Counted from the stretch's first letter, positions 19,638 to 28,801 are shown. The stretch is DNA of 64,000 nucleotides from Sporosarcina sp. FSL K6-1522 (GCF_038622445.1 NZ_CP152019.1:3446501-3510500); one strand, 5' to 3'. The notes: a model not told the origin generated them from the sequence alone. A program made the numbers and translations.

Positions 19638-19771
19638 ATTTGTCACCTTCTCTTTCCGCGCTCGTATTTACCCAAATATTACTAAACAAAAAATAACTAA
19701 ACAAGTAATTCTTTTGAGATTTTTCTTTCTTTTTAGAAATATAGTTGTATAATTATTATATTCAGTTATTT

Positions 19772-19876
19772 AACTTGACTGAGTCAAGTTAAGCCGCCGG
19801 CGGATGTCACAGATTTTCAGAGGAGCTTTTCAATCCTGCTCAAAAAATCTGGACACAATTACGCCAAGGCGTAATT
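19772..19876 (+). repeat. Structured leader / dispersed palindromic element upstream of the aminotransferase
   Basis: Three consecutive inverted repeats: AACTTGAC / GTCAAGTT (19772-19790), CAGATTTT / AAAATCTG (19810-19851) and AATTACGCC / GGCGTAATT (19857-19876), joined by a GC-rich GCCGCCGGCGG block. A TATAAT at 19748-19753 precedes it, so it is probably transcribed as a 5' leader. The end of this sequence recurs in inverted orientation at 57843-57878. I recall similar sequences being common in Planococcaceae but could not check. Confidence 0.55.
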
Positions 19877-19915
19877 GATTTTGAAAGTACAACAAGACGA
19901 GGAGAACTGATCAGA

Positions 19916-21010
19916 ATGACAAAATTACCAATCCAAATCAGAATGAGCGAAACAAAAAAAGCAAAACCATTATCAGATGAGCTTGTATTCGGGAGAACCT
20001 TCACGGATCATATGTTCATTGCAGACTATACTGAAGGATTGGGCTGGCACGACCACCGAATTGTTCCTTATGAACCCCTTACATTAGATCCTGCAGCCAT
20101 CATTTTCCATTACGGGCAAACTGTATTTGAAGGACTCAAAGCATATGCCTCCGAAGATGGAGCAATTCGTTTATTCCGTCCTGATGAAAATATGAAGCGC
20201 ATCAATCTATCGAGTGATAGACTTTGTATGCCACCAGTAAACGAAGAACTAGCGTTAGATGGACTTAAACAACTCATCGAGATTGACAAAGACTGGATTC
20301 CTAAATCTGAGGGGACTTCACTTTATATTCGTCCATTTATTATTGCAACAGAGCCTTTTCTCGGTGTTGCTCCTTCCAGTAAGTATCGATTCATCATTAT
20401 CCTATCACCGGTAGGATCGTACTACAAAGAGGGCATCCATCCTGTTAAAATTCTTGTCGAAAATCAATTCGTGCGTGCTGTTGCAGGCGGAACTGGGACT
20501 GCAAAAACGGCTGGTAACTATGCCGCTGCTTTAAAAGCGCAAGAAGTTGCTGATGCAGAAGGCTATTCACAAGTTCTATGGTTAGATGGCGTAGAGAAAA
20601 AATATGTAGAAGAAGTAGGTAGTATGAACATCTTCTTTAAAATCAATGGAGAAGTTGTCACACCAGCACTTAACGGTAGTATTTTAGATGGCATTACACG
20701 AAAATCTATTCTTCAATTGCTACGCCATTGGAATGTGCCTGTCAACGAACGTAAAATTTCAATGGAAGAAATTCAAACAGCACATGTGAACGGCCAGCTA
20801 GAAGAAGTATTTGGTACTGGAACAGCAGCTGTTATCTCTCCTGTAGGCGAACTAAACTGGAATGGCACAAAGATGGTTGTCAACAATGGTGAAACAGGCA
20901 CGCTATCACAAAAATTATATGACACGCTAACCGGGATTCAAACCGGAAAAATCGAAGATCCATTCGGCTGGGTCATTAAAGTGACAGAAGACGTAAAAAC
21001 AAACGCATAA
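19916..21010 (+). CDS. ilvE: Branched-chain amino acid aminotransferase
   Basis: PLP enzyme interconverting Leu, Ile and Val with their 2-keto acids. The 364-residue sequence matches the longer bacterial/eukaryotic type: HYGQTVFEGLKAY near residue 65, SLYIRPFIIATEPFLGVAPS near 135-153, GGTGTAKTAGNYAAAL with the PLP lysine at 197, EEVGSMNIFF near 232 and EVFGTGTAAVISPVG near 300. It starts at ATG 19916 behind GAGGAGAACTGATCAG. Transcribed alone from a promoter near 19750 through a structured leader, and closed by the terminator at 21015-21050. Confidence 0.93.
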   Translation: MTKLPIQIRMSETKKAKPLSDELVFGRTFTDHMFIADYTEGLGWHDHRIVPYEPLTLDPAAIIFHYGQTVFEGLKAYASEDGAIRLFRPDENMKRINLSSDRLCMPPVNEELALDGLKQLIEIDKDWIPKSEGTSLYIRPFIIATEPFLGVAPSSKYRFIIILSPVGSYYKEGIHPVKILVENQFVRAVAGGTGTAKTAGNYAAALKAQEVADAEGYSQVLWLDGVEKKYVEEVGSMNIFFKINGEVVTPALNGSILDGITRKSILQLLRHWNVPVNERKISMEEIQTAHVNGQLEEVFGTGTAAVISPVGELNWNGTKMVVNNGETGTLSQKLYDTLTGIQTGKIEDPFGWVIKVTEDVKTNA

Positions 21011-21014
21011 ATAG

Positions 21015-21050
21015 AAAAGACACAACCGGTTACAATTGGTTGTGTCTTTT
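21015..21050 (+). terminator. Intrinsic terminator of ilvE
   Basis: Thirteen-base stem AAAAGACACAACC / GGTTGTGTCTTTT directly after the stop codon. Confidence 0.88.
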
Positions 21051-21054
21051 CATG

Positions 21055-21158
21055 TATATAAACTGAACAAAAGAATTTTCCTAACAACGCCCGGCTTCAG
21101 CTACCGCTTATAAGGCGCCTTCACTGGAGATTAGGTAAATCATAAATTCAATCTATCT
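21055..21158 (+). repeat. MITE-like element, copy 1
   Basis: Begins TATATAAACTGAACAAAAG and ends near AATCATAAATTCAATCTATC. It shares its ends and the central TAAGGCGCCTTCACTGG core with the copies at 25456-25556 and 33751-33859. It is the most degenerate copy. No coding capacity. Confidence 0.72.
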
Positions 21159-21188
21159 ACACTATTTTATCTTCAGTACCTTCGTCCA

Positions 21189-21986
21189 TTACACAGACAA
21201 TAACGCCGCATCGCTTGTTAATTTTTCGCCGCGAATACGTTGGAAGGCCTCCATCAGCTTTTCAATGGTTAAATGTTGCTTTTCCTCTGCTCCGACTTCC
21301 AAAATGATTTGTCCTTTGTCCATCATAATGAGCCTATTTCCTAAATCCAGGGCCTGTTGCATATTATGTGTAACCATGAGCGTCGTCAATTGATCCTTAT
21401 CAACGAGTTCTTTCGTTAGCTCAGTTATCAATGCCGCTCTGGATGGGTCCAAGGCCGCCGTATGCTCGTCTAGCAAGAGTATTGAGGGCTGCGTGAAGGT
21501 TGCCATTAGCAACGAGAGTGCTTGACGCTCTCCCCCTGACAACATCCCGACTTTCGCATTGATACGGTTTTCCAAATTCAAGTGCAATGTTTCCAATGAT
21601 GTACGGAATAGCTCTCGACGTTTCTTATCGACGCCCCTGCGTAAACCACGTGTTTTATTGCGTGAATACGCCATCGCTAAGTTTTCCTCGATGGTCATCG
21701 CAGGCGCCGTCCCCGCCATTGGATCTTGGAATACACGCCCAATCATTTTGGAGCGTTTGTATTCTGGCAATCTTGTCACATTTTCACCAGCAATCATAAT
21801 ATTGCCGAAATCAGGTGTTAATGCTCCGGAAATCATATTCATCACTGTCGATTTGCCGGCACCGTTACTGCCGATAACCGTCACAAAATCACCTGGTTGT
21901 AGATGGAGGTTAATTTGATCAAGTGCGATCTTTTCATCGGGAGTGGCCTCATTAAATACTTTATTAATCTGTTCGAGCTTCAACAA
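21189..21986 (-). CDS. ABC transporter ATP-binding protein (TrpX-type importer)
   Basis: A 265-residue cytoplasmic ATPase: Walker A GSNGAGKSTV near residue 38, signature LSGGERQALSLLMA near 150 and Walker B SILLLDEHTAALDP near 168. It energises import with the permease and lipoprotein upstream. The start is TTG 21986, eight bases after GGAGGG, overlapping the permease end by 23 bases, so the genes are coupled. The module resembles the TrpXYZ / branched-chain-type importers of streptococci. Transcription runs SBP, permease, ATPase. Confidence 0.9.
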   Translation of the reverse strand: MLKLEQINKVFNEATPDEKIALDQINLHLQPGDFVTVIGSNGAGKSTVMNMISGALTPDFGNIMIAGENVTRLPEYKRSKMIGRVFQDPMAGTAPAMTIEENLAMAYSRNKTRGLRRGVDKKRRELFRTSLETLHLNLENRINAKVGMLSGGERQALSLLMATFTQPSILLLDEHTAALDPSRAALITELTKELVDKDQLTTLMVTHNMQQALDLGNRLIMMDKGQIILEVGAEEKQHLTIEKLMEAFQRIRGEKLTSDAALLSV

Positions 21987-23010
21987 TGCCAGTCCCTCCT
22001 TTACCTTGCTTGTGACTCATAGCCAAGCGTTCCGAATGCCGTTTCGCTTTGCGATTTTTTTCGCGGCGCTTGTCAATATACTGCGGCAAAATAAGTGCAG
22101 CAATCACAATGACAGCCGTGATAAGCTTCATATCGCCCGTATCGAGCAAATCAATACGAAGTGCGAGCCCTAGTACAATTCGATAAATAATGGCACCAGC
22201 AATGACAGCAAGCGTTGTACGCACAATCGTTTTCGTACCGAATATGGCTTCCCCGATAATGACAGATGCTAATCCGATAATGATCATCCCGATGCCCATC
22301 CCAATATCAGAGAACTTCGAGTACTGGGCAATCAAAGCACCTGAGAAAGCCACAAGCCCATTTGAAATACCGAGCCCTAAAATAACAAGTGTATCTGTAT
22401 TCGCGGAAAAACTGCGAATCATTTTTTTGTTGTCACCTGTCGCTCGAATTGCTAAGCCGACTTCTGTTTTCAAGAACCAATCCACGACGAACTTGATGAG
22501 TAGCGTTGCGATTAGCATCAAGAACAATGTGCCCCATGTCGAGGGCAAGTATTGGACGCCAAGCATGCTAAAGAATTGATTGATAGCGTCATCGATGCCG
22601 AGCGTACTCCAGAATGCTTGGAATTTACTGAAAATCGTTTCAGCGTTTAATAATGGAATATTTGGCCGACCAACCGATGTTTCTGATGTCAAACCCATGA
22701 TGCGTAAGTTGATAGAGTACAGAGCAATCATCATCAAAATTCCAGACAGCAGTGGATTGATTTTACCCTTCGTATGTAAAAGACCTGTTAGACAGCCTGC
22801 AACGAAGCCAATAACAATGGCAACTGCCGTCGCAGCCAATGGGTGATACCCAAACACAATCATCGTAGCAGCAACCGCTGCACCCGTTACAAAACTACCA
22901 TCCACCGTTAAATCCGGAAAATCCAACACTCGGAATGTAAGATACACTCCGAGTGCCATGATTGCATAGATGATCCCCTGCTCAACTGAGCCAAATACAG
23001 CTGAAAACAT
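21964..23010 (-). CDS. ABC transporter permease (TrpY-like)
   Basis: A 348-residue integral membrane protein of the branched-chain amino acid permease fold, with about 8-9 hydrophobic segments. Near the start is VYLTFRVLDFPDLTVDGSF, a hallmark of permeases paired with PF04392-type binding proteins. It has a basic C-terminal tail (RREKNRKAKRHSERL). ATG 23010 is chosen, nine bases after AGGAG; a TTG six bases earlier is less well spaced. It lies between the binding protein and the ATPase. Confidence 0.88.
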   Translation of the reverse strand: MFSAVFGSVEQGIIYAIMALGVYLTFRVLDFPDLTVDGSFVTGAAVAATMIVFGYHPLAATAVAIVIGFVAGCLTGLLHTKGKINPLLSGILMMIALYSINLRIMGLTSETSVGRPNIPLLNAETIFSKFQAFWSTLGIDDAINQFFSMLGVQYLPSTWGTLFLMLIATLLIKFVVDWFLKTEVGLAIRATGDNKKMIRSFSANTDTLVILGLGISNGLVAFSGALIAQYSKFSDIGMGIGMIIIGLASVIIGEAIFGTKTIVRTTLAVIAGAIIYRIVLGLALRIDLLDTGDMKLITAVIVIAALILPQYIDKRREKNRKAKRHSERLAMSHKQGKGGTGIVEARTD

Positions 23011-23028
23011 GCCCAATCATCTCCTATT

Positions 23029-24051
23029 TTATTCGCTTAATTCAGCGTTCCACTCTTCTTTAATCTCTAATTCGAGTGCATCTGCTGTTGCTTTGTTCAT
23101 AACCAGTTTCAAGTTTTGTGGAACTTGAACAGGTAAATCCGCTGGTATAGCTTCGCCTTTTAGAATTTTGACAGCCATTTGACCTGCTTCGTAGCCGATA
23201 TCATAGAATTCAAAACCATAAGCGCCCAAACCGCCACGTTGAACGGAGTCAAACTCACCAACCATCATCGGAATTTTGTTATCGTTTGCTACAGCTACAA
23301 CTGTCTCGAGTGCTGAAACAACTGTGTTATCTGTAATAATGTAAAATGCATCTGCTTTGCCAATCAATGATTCTGCCGCTTGCTTCACATCTGCAGAAGT
23401 CGCAACTGGTGCCTCAACAACGGTCATATCCATATCTTTTAGCATTTCTTTCACTGCATCTACTTGAGAACGTGAGTTTGCCTCACCCGCATTAAAGATC
23501 ATGCCAACATTTTTCGCACCTAATTCTTCTTTGATGAACTTCATCGTGTTCGGAATTGCTTCTGGATGGTTATCAATTGTCCCTGTCACATTACCGCCAG
23601 GGCTTTCCATTGATGCAACCAATTCAGCACCTACTGCATCTGTTACCGATGTAAAGACAATTGGAATGTCTTGTGTGACACTCGCAACCGCTTGTGCACT
23701 TGGTGTCGAGTTAGCAAAGATTAAATCGACGCCTGCACCTACAAGGTTATTGGCAATCGTCGTATTCGCACTGTTATCATTTTGTGCATTTTGTACATCA
23801 TATTCTACATCTAGCCCCGCATCTTCTAACGCCTTTTTAAAGCCATCATAAGCAGCGTTTAACGAAGGGTGCTCAACAATTTGCGTTACACCAATTTTAT
23901 ACGTTTTTGTTTCTTCACTCGCACTCTTATCCGGCTTTTTCTCGCCCTCTGCTGCGCCTGGGCTTTTTTCAGTTTCTCCTTTGCCACATGCGGCAAGAAC
24001 AAGAACAATGCTGAATAATGCGACTGCATACATGAACCAACTTTTCTTCAT
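23029..24051 (-). CDS. ABC substrate-binding lipoprotein (PF04392, TrpX-like)
   Basis: A 340-residue lipoprotein: an N-terminal membrane segment ends in the lipobox VLAACGKG with Cys22, followed by a charged linker and a two-lobe periplasmic-type binding domain (YKIGVTQIVEHPSLNAAYDGF, then DLIFANSTPSAQAVAS, VFTSVTDAVGAELV and GAYGFEFYDIGYEAG). Members of this family bind aromatic amino acids or other small organics; the ligand here is not decided by sequence. First gene of the three-gene importer operon, starting at ATG 24051 behind GGGGGCGGAAAA. Confidence 0.9.
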   Translation of the reverse strand: MKKSWFMYAVALFSIVLVLAACGKGETEKSPGAAEGEKKPDKSASEETKTYKIGVTQIVEHPSLNAAYDGFKKALEDAGLDVEYDVQNAQNDNSANTTIANNLVGAGVDLIFANSTPSAQAVASVTQDIPIVFTSVTDAVGAELVASMESPGGNVTGTIDNHPEAIPNTMKFIKEELGAKNVGMIFNAGEANSRSQVDAVKEMLKDMDMTVVEAPVATSADVKQAAESLIGKADAFYIITDNTVVSALETVVAVANDNKIPMMVGEFDSVQRGGLGAYGFEFYDIGYEAGQMAVKILKGEAIPADLPVQVPQNLKLVMNKATADALELEIKEEWNAELSE

Positions 24052-24244
24052 TTTTCCGCCCCCTTATTTCGTTATTGCCAATTTTCTTTATCTACAATTA
24101 ATAGCAATAATTATTCGTAATCGTACACTGTTCGTGCATGTTAGTCAATAAGTTTTAAATGTTCGGAAGATTAAATTGCTTCCATTTCTATTTTCCAATC
24201 ATTTTTGACACATTATTTCTACAGTTCCAGATTGCTTGTAATAT

Positions 24245-24290
24245 GAAAAAAAAAGAAAAAACACACTACCTCATTTCAAGGATAGTGTGT
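24245..24290 (-). terminator. Intrinsic terminator of DAO gene
   Basis: Stem ACACACTA / TAGTGTGT followed on the minus strand by a long T-rich run, 14 bases after the stop codon. Confidence 0.8.
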
Positions 24291-24303
24291 AAAGTGGGGG
24301 TGT

Positions 24304-25425
24304 TTAATCGTTTCCAATGGCCTTTGACACTTCATACAATGTCAAATCGATATCGCAAGCTACTCCGAGTGCTAGATGAGCAAGTTGTTTACCTAAAAAC
24401 GGGCCGACCGTTAAGCCCGATGCACCGAGGCCATTGGCAAGCAACACTCCTTTGACGCCTGGTACTTCACCAATTACGGGCAAAAAATCTGCTGTGAATG
24501 GACGGAAGCCGACGCGAACTTCGACAAGAGCACCGTCACGTAACCCTGGCGCAATCGTTAATGCTTTATGCAAGACTTCGTGTAAACCGCCTGCGGTCAC
24601 ACGTTGGTCGAACTGTGTATCATTTTCGTGGGTTGCGCCAACTACAACTCGCCCATCTTCAAACGGTACAATGTACTGATCCGTTGGCGGCATAACTACC
24701 GGCCAATCGCCCGTTTCCTGTTGCTCAAGCTGTAGATGGACAATTTGCGCTTTTTGACCAGCTACTTGCAAATCGATGCCAAGCGGTTTTAACAATTCCC
24801 CTGCCCAAGCCCCCGCCGTAATGAGCACTTGATCCGCCTGCAGCTCTGTATCCCCCACGTAGACACCCGTTACCTCGCCATCTCTATGTTTCAATTTCGC
24901 TGAACCATCGACAAATTGTGCTCCATGCTTTTTGGCTGCATGTTCAAGTGCCTGTCGTAAAGCATGTCCATTGACACGTGCCGCTCCACTGACATGGACC
25001 GCTCCATAATCTTCCGCCAATGGTGGACATAAAGCTGATGTTTCGACAGGCGTAAGTTGACGAATCGACCCAATTTCTGGTGCCAGCTCACGCCTTTGTG
25101 TCGCTCGTTCTTCCATCTTGCTTAATCTCAATGCATCCGTATGCAAGCTGATGGCCCCGACTTGCCGATAGCCTGTCTCTAGCTCTCCATCTTGCTCTAA
25201 TTGGCGTATCAATGAAGCATAGTACGCCGCTCCCCCTTTGGCGAGCGCATACCAAGCCTTATTGCGCCGCTGAGACAACCACGGGCAAATGATCCCAGCT
25301 GCTGCGTCTGTCGCACGCCCTTGATCCTGCCTGTCCACTACCGTGACCGCCTCCCCTGCTTTCGCCAAATGGTACGCTGTCGACACCCCTAAAATCCCTG
25401 CACCAATTATGATATATCTCGTCAT
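24304..25425 (-). CDS. FAD-dependent oxidoreductase, DAO (D-amino acid oxidase) family
   Basis: A 373-residue flavoenzyme. The FAD dinucleotide-binding motif IIGAGILGVSTAYHLA is at residues 5-20, followed by VTVVDRQDQGRATDAAAG. C-terminal blocks GFRPFTADFLPVIGEVPG and LLANGLGASGLTVGPFLG are the usual DAO signature. Likely oxidises an amino acid or sarcosine-like amine; the exact substrate is unknown. The start is ATG 25425 just after GGGTG; an upstream extension would run towards the MITE-like repeat. Monocistronic. Confidence 0.85.
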   Translation of the reverse strand: MTRYIIIGAGILGVSTAYHLAKAGEAVTVVDRQDQGRATDAAAGIICPWLSQRRNKAWYALAKGGAAYYASLIRQLEQDGELETGYRQVGAISLHTDALRLSKMEERATQRRELAPEIGSIRQLTPVETSALCPPLAEDYGAVHVSGAARVNGHALRQALEHAAKKHGAQFVDGSAKLKHRDGEVTGVYVGDTELQADQVLITAGAWAGELLKPLGIDLQVAGQKAQIVHLQLEQQETGDWPVVMPPTDQYIVPFEDGRVVVGATHENDTQFDQRVTAGGLHEVLHKALTIAPGLRDGALVEVRVGFRPFTADFLPVIGEVPGVKGVLLANGLGASGLTVGPFLGKQLAHLALGVACDIDLTLYEVSKAIGND

Positions 25426-25455
25426 ACTAACACCCATTTCAATATAATCATCTTC

Positions 25456-25556
25456 TATATAGGTTGAACTTATGATTTTCATCTACTATCCAGCAAAGGC
25501 GCCTTACACGCAGTTGCCGAGCTGTGTTAGTGGAATTCTTTAGTTCAATTTATATA
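25456..25556 (-). repeat. MITE-like element, copy 3 (inverted)
   Basis: Minus-strand copy: read in reverse it begins TATATAAATTGAACTAAAG and ends CATAAGTTCAACCTATATA, with AAGGCGCCTTTGCTGG in the middle. It matches the 33.75 kb copy over nearly all its length apart from a short deletion. It sits about 30 bases upstream of the DAO start codon, in that gene's leader or promoter region. TA is present at both ends. Confidence 0.8.
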
Positions 25557-25598
25557 TTGATAGTACACGGATTTATGAAACGTATCAAAGTTCAAGGT

Positions 25599-25763
25599 TC
25601 ATGAAATAATCCCTTGATATCTATTTAGTAAATCATCTAAGTCTTGACTATGTGCTACAACTTCTGGATGTGTGTAACCAAATTCCTTCGCCTTTACATA
25701 CATCATTTTTCGCTTGTAAGTAATCCGAACAGACAACATTCTTTTCCTTAATTCCTTTTTCAC
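25599..25763 (-). CDS. Spo0E-like aspartyl-phosphate phosphatase
   Basis: A 54-residue protein starting at GTG 25763, behind GGAGGAGAAGTT. The sequence KMMYVKAKEFGYTHPEVVAH followed by SQDLDDLLNRY is the Spo0E family pattern (Met-rich helix, Gly, P-E-V, then the SQxLD phosphatase motif). Family members dephosphorylate Spo0A-P and restrain sporulation entry. A longer in-frame extension to an ATG at 25946 has no ribosome binding site and does not look like the family. Single gene. The signature is clear; which Spo0A-P pathway it feeds is unknown. Confidence 0.82.
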   Translation of the reverse strand: MKKELRKRMLSVRITYKRKMMYVKAKEFGYTHPEVVAHSQDLDDLLNRYQGIIS

Positions 25764-26054
25764 AACTTCTCCTCCAAATAATTTTCTTACTTCCATCTGA
25801 AGATGATGGTCTTGATAGCCAAGAAGCAACTTTCCCATCGTACAATAAATCTTTTGAAAAAGTTGTCGATTAGTGGAAACTTTATACATGTTCATAAATT
25901 TGTCATAATTAGATGTTCTACAAGGCGGATTCATTGACTTCCACATCAGTCACAAATCAATTGCGAGGCTATAAAATGCGCTTAAGGTATGCATATGCAA
26001 GAACAATTGGGTAGTATAAGGGATATAGAGTACTGATCGAAAGGGGGATTTACC

Positions 26055-27017
26055 ATCATTCAAACAATTGCCTTATCCAAGGACAATGAGCTGCTGTTTG
26101 ATGTACCACTCACAGCCATTAAGGAGCAAAACTTCCAATGGTACTGGGTTGATTTTGAACAACCTACTAAGGAAGAAGAACAATTGCTAAATTCTTTCTT
26201 CCAGTTTCACGCATTGGCGATTGAAGACAGCTTATATCGTCTTCAAAGGCCCAAAATGGATTATTATGAGGACTTTACATTTTTTGTCCTGCATTCCATT
26301 TGCCATGAAAATTTAAAACCTGAAGAACTAACAATGTTCATCGGCACGAACTTTGTCGTAACGTTTCATTATACAAAGCTACGGGAATTAGAAATGGCAC
26401 GAGATCGCATCATCCAAAACCCGCGCAAGTGGACGCAAGGGCATATGTTCGTTGCTTACCAAATTATCGATAAAATTGTCGATGATTATTTTCCAATCCT
26501 CTACAAAATCGAGGACAATTTGAATGAAATCGAAGACACACTCTCACCAACTACCGTCCATCTTTCCATGGATTCCGTCTTTGCTGTACGAACAGACTTA
26601 TTGCGATTAAGGCGAACCATCACCCCGATGCGCGAATTATTGTACCGCATGCTCGCCTCAGAAAAATTAGGATTTTCGACCAATGAACGTGCCTACTTTG
26701 GCGATATTCATGACCATTTAGTACGTCTAGCGGAAATATTGGAATCCAATCGGGAATTAACTGCGGACATTCGTGATAGCCAATTATCCATTAACTCCAA
26801 TCAGATGAATCGCATAATGATGACGCTCACCATTATTTCTTCTGTCTTCATTCCACTGACATTTATCGCCGGTTTATATGGCATGAATTTTGTCTTTATG
26901 CCTGAACTCCAATGGCGTTACGGCTATCTAGTCGTCTTAGTTGTTATGCTCGTGATTGGGGTTTCCATGCTGCTTTGGTTTAAAAAGAAAGGCTGGCTAC
27001 AGCTTTATAAATCCTGA
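26055..27017 (+). CDS. corA: CorA-family magnesium transporter, non-ATG start
   Basis: Divalent cation (Mg2+/Co2+) channel of the inner membrane. The frame yields 320 residues when started at ATC 26055, seven bases after the ribosome binding site GGGGG (26043-26047): then IQTIALSKDNELLFDV, QWYWVDF and FHALAIEDSLYRLQRP follow as in Bacillus CorA proteins, whose usual start is Met-Ile-Gln. There is no ATG, GTG or TTG in frame before TTG 26184, and starting there would delete the first 43 residues of the cytoplasmic domain. The C-terminus has the two spans with the YGMNF signature (GMN motif). Ends at a strong bidirectional terminator. Confidence 0.85.
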   Translation: MIQTIALSKDNELLFDVPLTAIKEQNFQWYWVDFEQPTKEEEQLLNSFFQFHALAIEDSLYRLQRPKMDYYEDFTFFVLHSICHENLKPEELTMFIGTNFVVTFHYTKLRELEMARDRIIQNPRKWTQGHMFVAYQIIDKIVDDYFPILYKIEDNLNEIEDTLSPTTVHLSMDSVFAVRTDLLRLRRTITPMRELLYRMLASEKLGFSTNERAYFGDIHDHLVRLAEILESNRELTADIRDSQLSINSNQMNRIMMTLTIISSVFIPLTFIAGLYGMNFVFMPELQWRYGYLVVLVVMLVIGVSMLLWFKKKGWLQLYKS

Positions 27018-27023
27018 AACGCA

Positions 27024-27066
27024 CGTATAAAAACTCCGACAATGAATGCATCGGAGTTTTTATACG
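27024..27066. terminator. Bidirectional terminator
   Basis: Sixteen-base perfect stem CGTATAAAAACTCCGA / TCGGAGTTTTTATACG between the convergent corA and yhcN-like genes. Confidence 0.9.
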
Positions 27067-27076
27067 TGGGCATCTT

Positions 27077-27583
27077 TTAATGATCATCAGGGAAGAGTCG
27101 GCGTACGGTATCCGAAAATTCTTCAAAGAATCCTTCTACCGGCTCACCTGCTCTGATCTTGTCTCCGTAATCCGTTAGTTGTTTAGCGACGTCTGGATTC
27201 AACGAGACATAGACATTGTTAATGTTGGCATTTGCAGCTCGCACTTCTTCTGCAATTTTGTTCTCAACTTGCTCGGTTCCTTCCTGTCCTTCTTTCAACA
27301 CAACACCCACATAGGCGTTGTCACTCGTTACAAGGACATTGGCGCTTTCTACTTCATCCAGCTTCAGAATGTTCGTCACGGCGTCGTCCGCCACTTCAAG
27401 CTTAGACTCGTGCGTCGTATTCGTATCCTTGTCGACTACATGATCTTGGGGTTGCTCTGTCACCGTACCCGTCGCATCTTTTTCTACGGCATCCTCTTTT
27501 ACATCCTTATCTCGATTCATGCCACAGCCCATCAACGATAAAATCAGTAGAAGAGCTGCTGGAACGAGTAAAATTTTCTTCAT
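27077..27583 (-). CDS. YhcN/YlaJ-family sporulation lipoprotein
   Basis: A 168-residue lipoprotein: signal peptide with lipobox LSLMGCGMNRD (Cys near residue 20), an acidic linker, then the YhcN/YlaJ domain (DDAVTNILKLDEVESANVLV, DNAYVGVVLK, KIAEEVRAANANINNVYVSL). Homologues are found in spores and in the inner spore membrane, and some affect germination. The ATG at 27583 is seven bases after AGGAGG; an ATG two codons upstream is too close. Monocistronic, sharing the terminator at 27024-27066. Confidence 0.88.
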   Translation of the reverse strand: MKKILLVPAALLLILSLMGCGMNRDKDVKEDAVEKDATGTVTEQPQDHVVDKDTNTTHESKLEVADDAVTNILKLDEVESANVLVTSDNAYVGVVLKEGQEGTEQVENKIAEEVRAANANINNVYVSLNPDVAKQLTDYGDKIRAGEPVEGFFEEFSDTVRRLFPDDH

Positions 27584-27712
27584 TGTCATTCCTCCTAGAA
27601 TGTCTTTCCGCTAGTAGTATGACCGAATGTTTGCTTTTTATGCTTAGCAGACGGAAAAAATACCAAGTCACGAAACAATGCGTACTTGTTTCGTGACTTA
27701 GTATAGACGTCT

Positions 27713-28801
27713 TTATTTCGAGTTTTCCGTCAACCAATTTGCAATAAGCGGATACGTTTCTTGAACCGCTTTACGCCCCACTACAACGGATACATGACCC
27801 GTATCCATCAAGTGGAACGTCTTGTTTTTACTTGAAATTGCTGCATTGAGCGGCTCCACTTGTTTTGGTGCCGCAATATTATCACGCTTTGCCGCGATAT
27901 TTAAGACATTCGCCTGAATAACACTTAACTGTACTTTACGTCCTCTAATCATGAGTTCATCGTTCAGTAATTTATTTTCCTGATAAAACTCACCAATCCA
28001 CTGCCGATAGGCTTCGCCTGGAAAAGGAATGCCGTCATTCAACCATTTCTGCATCAGTTTCCAGTTTTCAACGAATGCTTCATTATCGACTCGATCCATT
28101 AATCCAATGTACGGTCCGTACGTATTCGAAATAGGGCTCAATAGCTTATTGCCAAAATCAATCATTTCAAATGGCACTAAACCGACTGTATCGACCAGTT
28201 TATCAAGGTTAAAATAGCGTTTATCTAGCCAATTCGAATAGAGACCTGCATCTGAAAAGTCAAAAGGACTCGTCATAAAGATGAGGTTTCGAATCGGCAG
28301 TTCTGGATGTAGCGCTGCAAAAATCGAGGTCATCGTACCACCCATACAATACCCTAGCAAACTGATTTCCTTAGCATCCGATGCACGCAACACCTTTTTC
28401 ACTGCACGTGGCATATAATCCAAAATATAATCATCCAGTTTCATATGCCGATCCTCAAAGCCCGGTGTCCCCCAATCCAGTAAATAGACGTCATGCCCCT
28501 CGTTCGTCAAATACTCAATCAAACTGCTACCCGGCGTTAAATCTAAAATATACGGCTTATTAATAAGCGCATAAATCATGAGAATAGGTACCTTATTCGT
28601 TTTCTTGAGTGTTGTTTGATAACGATACAATTTCGCCTTATTCTTCGTCCAGATGACTTCCTTGGGCGTCTGACCAACTTTCGGTTCAGGCTCAACTGTC
28701 AGCACATCCGATACCCGTTTAAACCGTTCATAGCTGCTTTTGAGCTCCTCCGGCATGCCATCCATCCACTTATCCCATTCCTGTACGCTTGAGTAAACCA
28801 T
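27713..28801 (-). CDS. phaC: Class IV poly(3-hydroxyalkanoate) synthase subunit PhaC
   Basis: Polymerises (R)-3-hydroxyacyl-CoA into polyester granules, working with PhaR. A 362-residue alpha/beta hydrolase with the lipase-like box GYCMGG (catalytic Cys152), Asp307 in AKRDNIAAP and His336 in DTGHVSV, the same spacings as the Bacillus megaterium enzyme. The size is typical of class III/IV PhaC. It starts at ATG 28801 behind GGGGGAGAAAA, 18 bases after phaB, so the order phaR-phaB-phaC is one operon. Located on the granule surface in the cytoplasm. Confidence 0.96.
   Translation of the reverse strand: MVYSSVQEWDKWMDGMPEELKSSYERFKRVSDVLTVEPEPKVGQTPKEVIWTKNKAKLYRYQTTLKKTNKVPILMIYALINKPYILDLTPGSSLIEYLTNEGHDVYLLDWGTPGFEDRHMKLDDYILDYMPRAVKKVLRASDAKEISLLGYCMGGTMTSIFAALHPELPIRNLIFMTSPFDFSDAGLYSNWLDKRYFNLDKLVDTVGLVPFEMIDFGNKLLSPISNTYGPYIGLMDRVDNEAFVENWKLMQKWLNDGIPFPGEAYRQWIGEFYQENKLLNDELMIRGRKVQLSVIQANVLNIAAKRDNIAAPKQVEPLNAAISSKNKTFHLMDTGHVSVVVGRKAVQETYPLIANWLTENSK

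Noticed and set aside
25764..25946. N-terminal extension of the Spo0E-like protein to 115 residues
   Set aside because: No ribosome binding site at the ATG, and the extension is unlike Spo0E proteins, while GTG 25763 has an excellent site.
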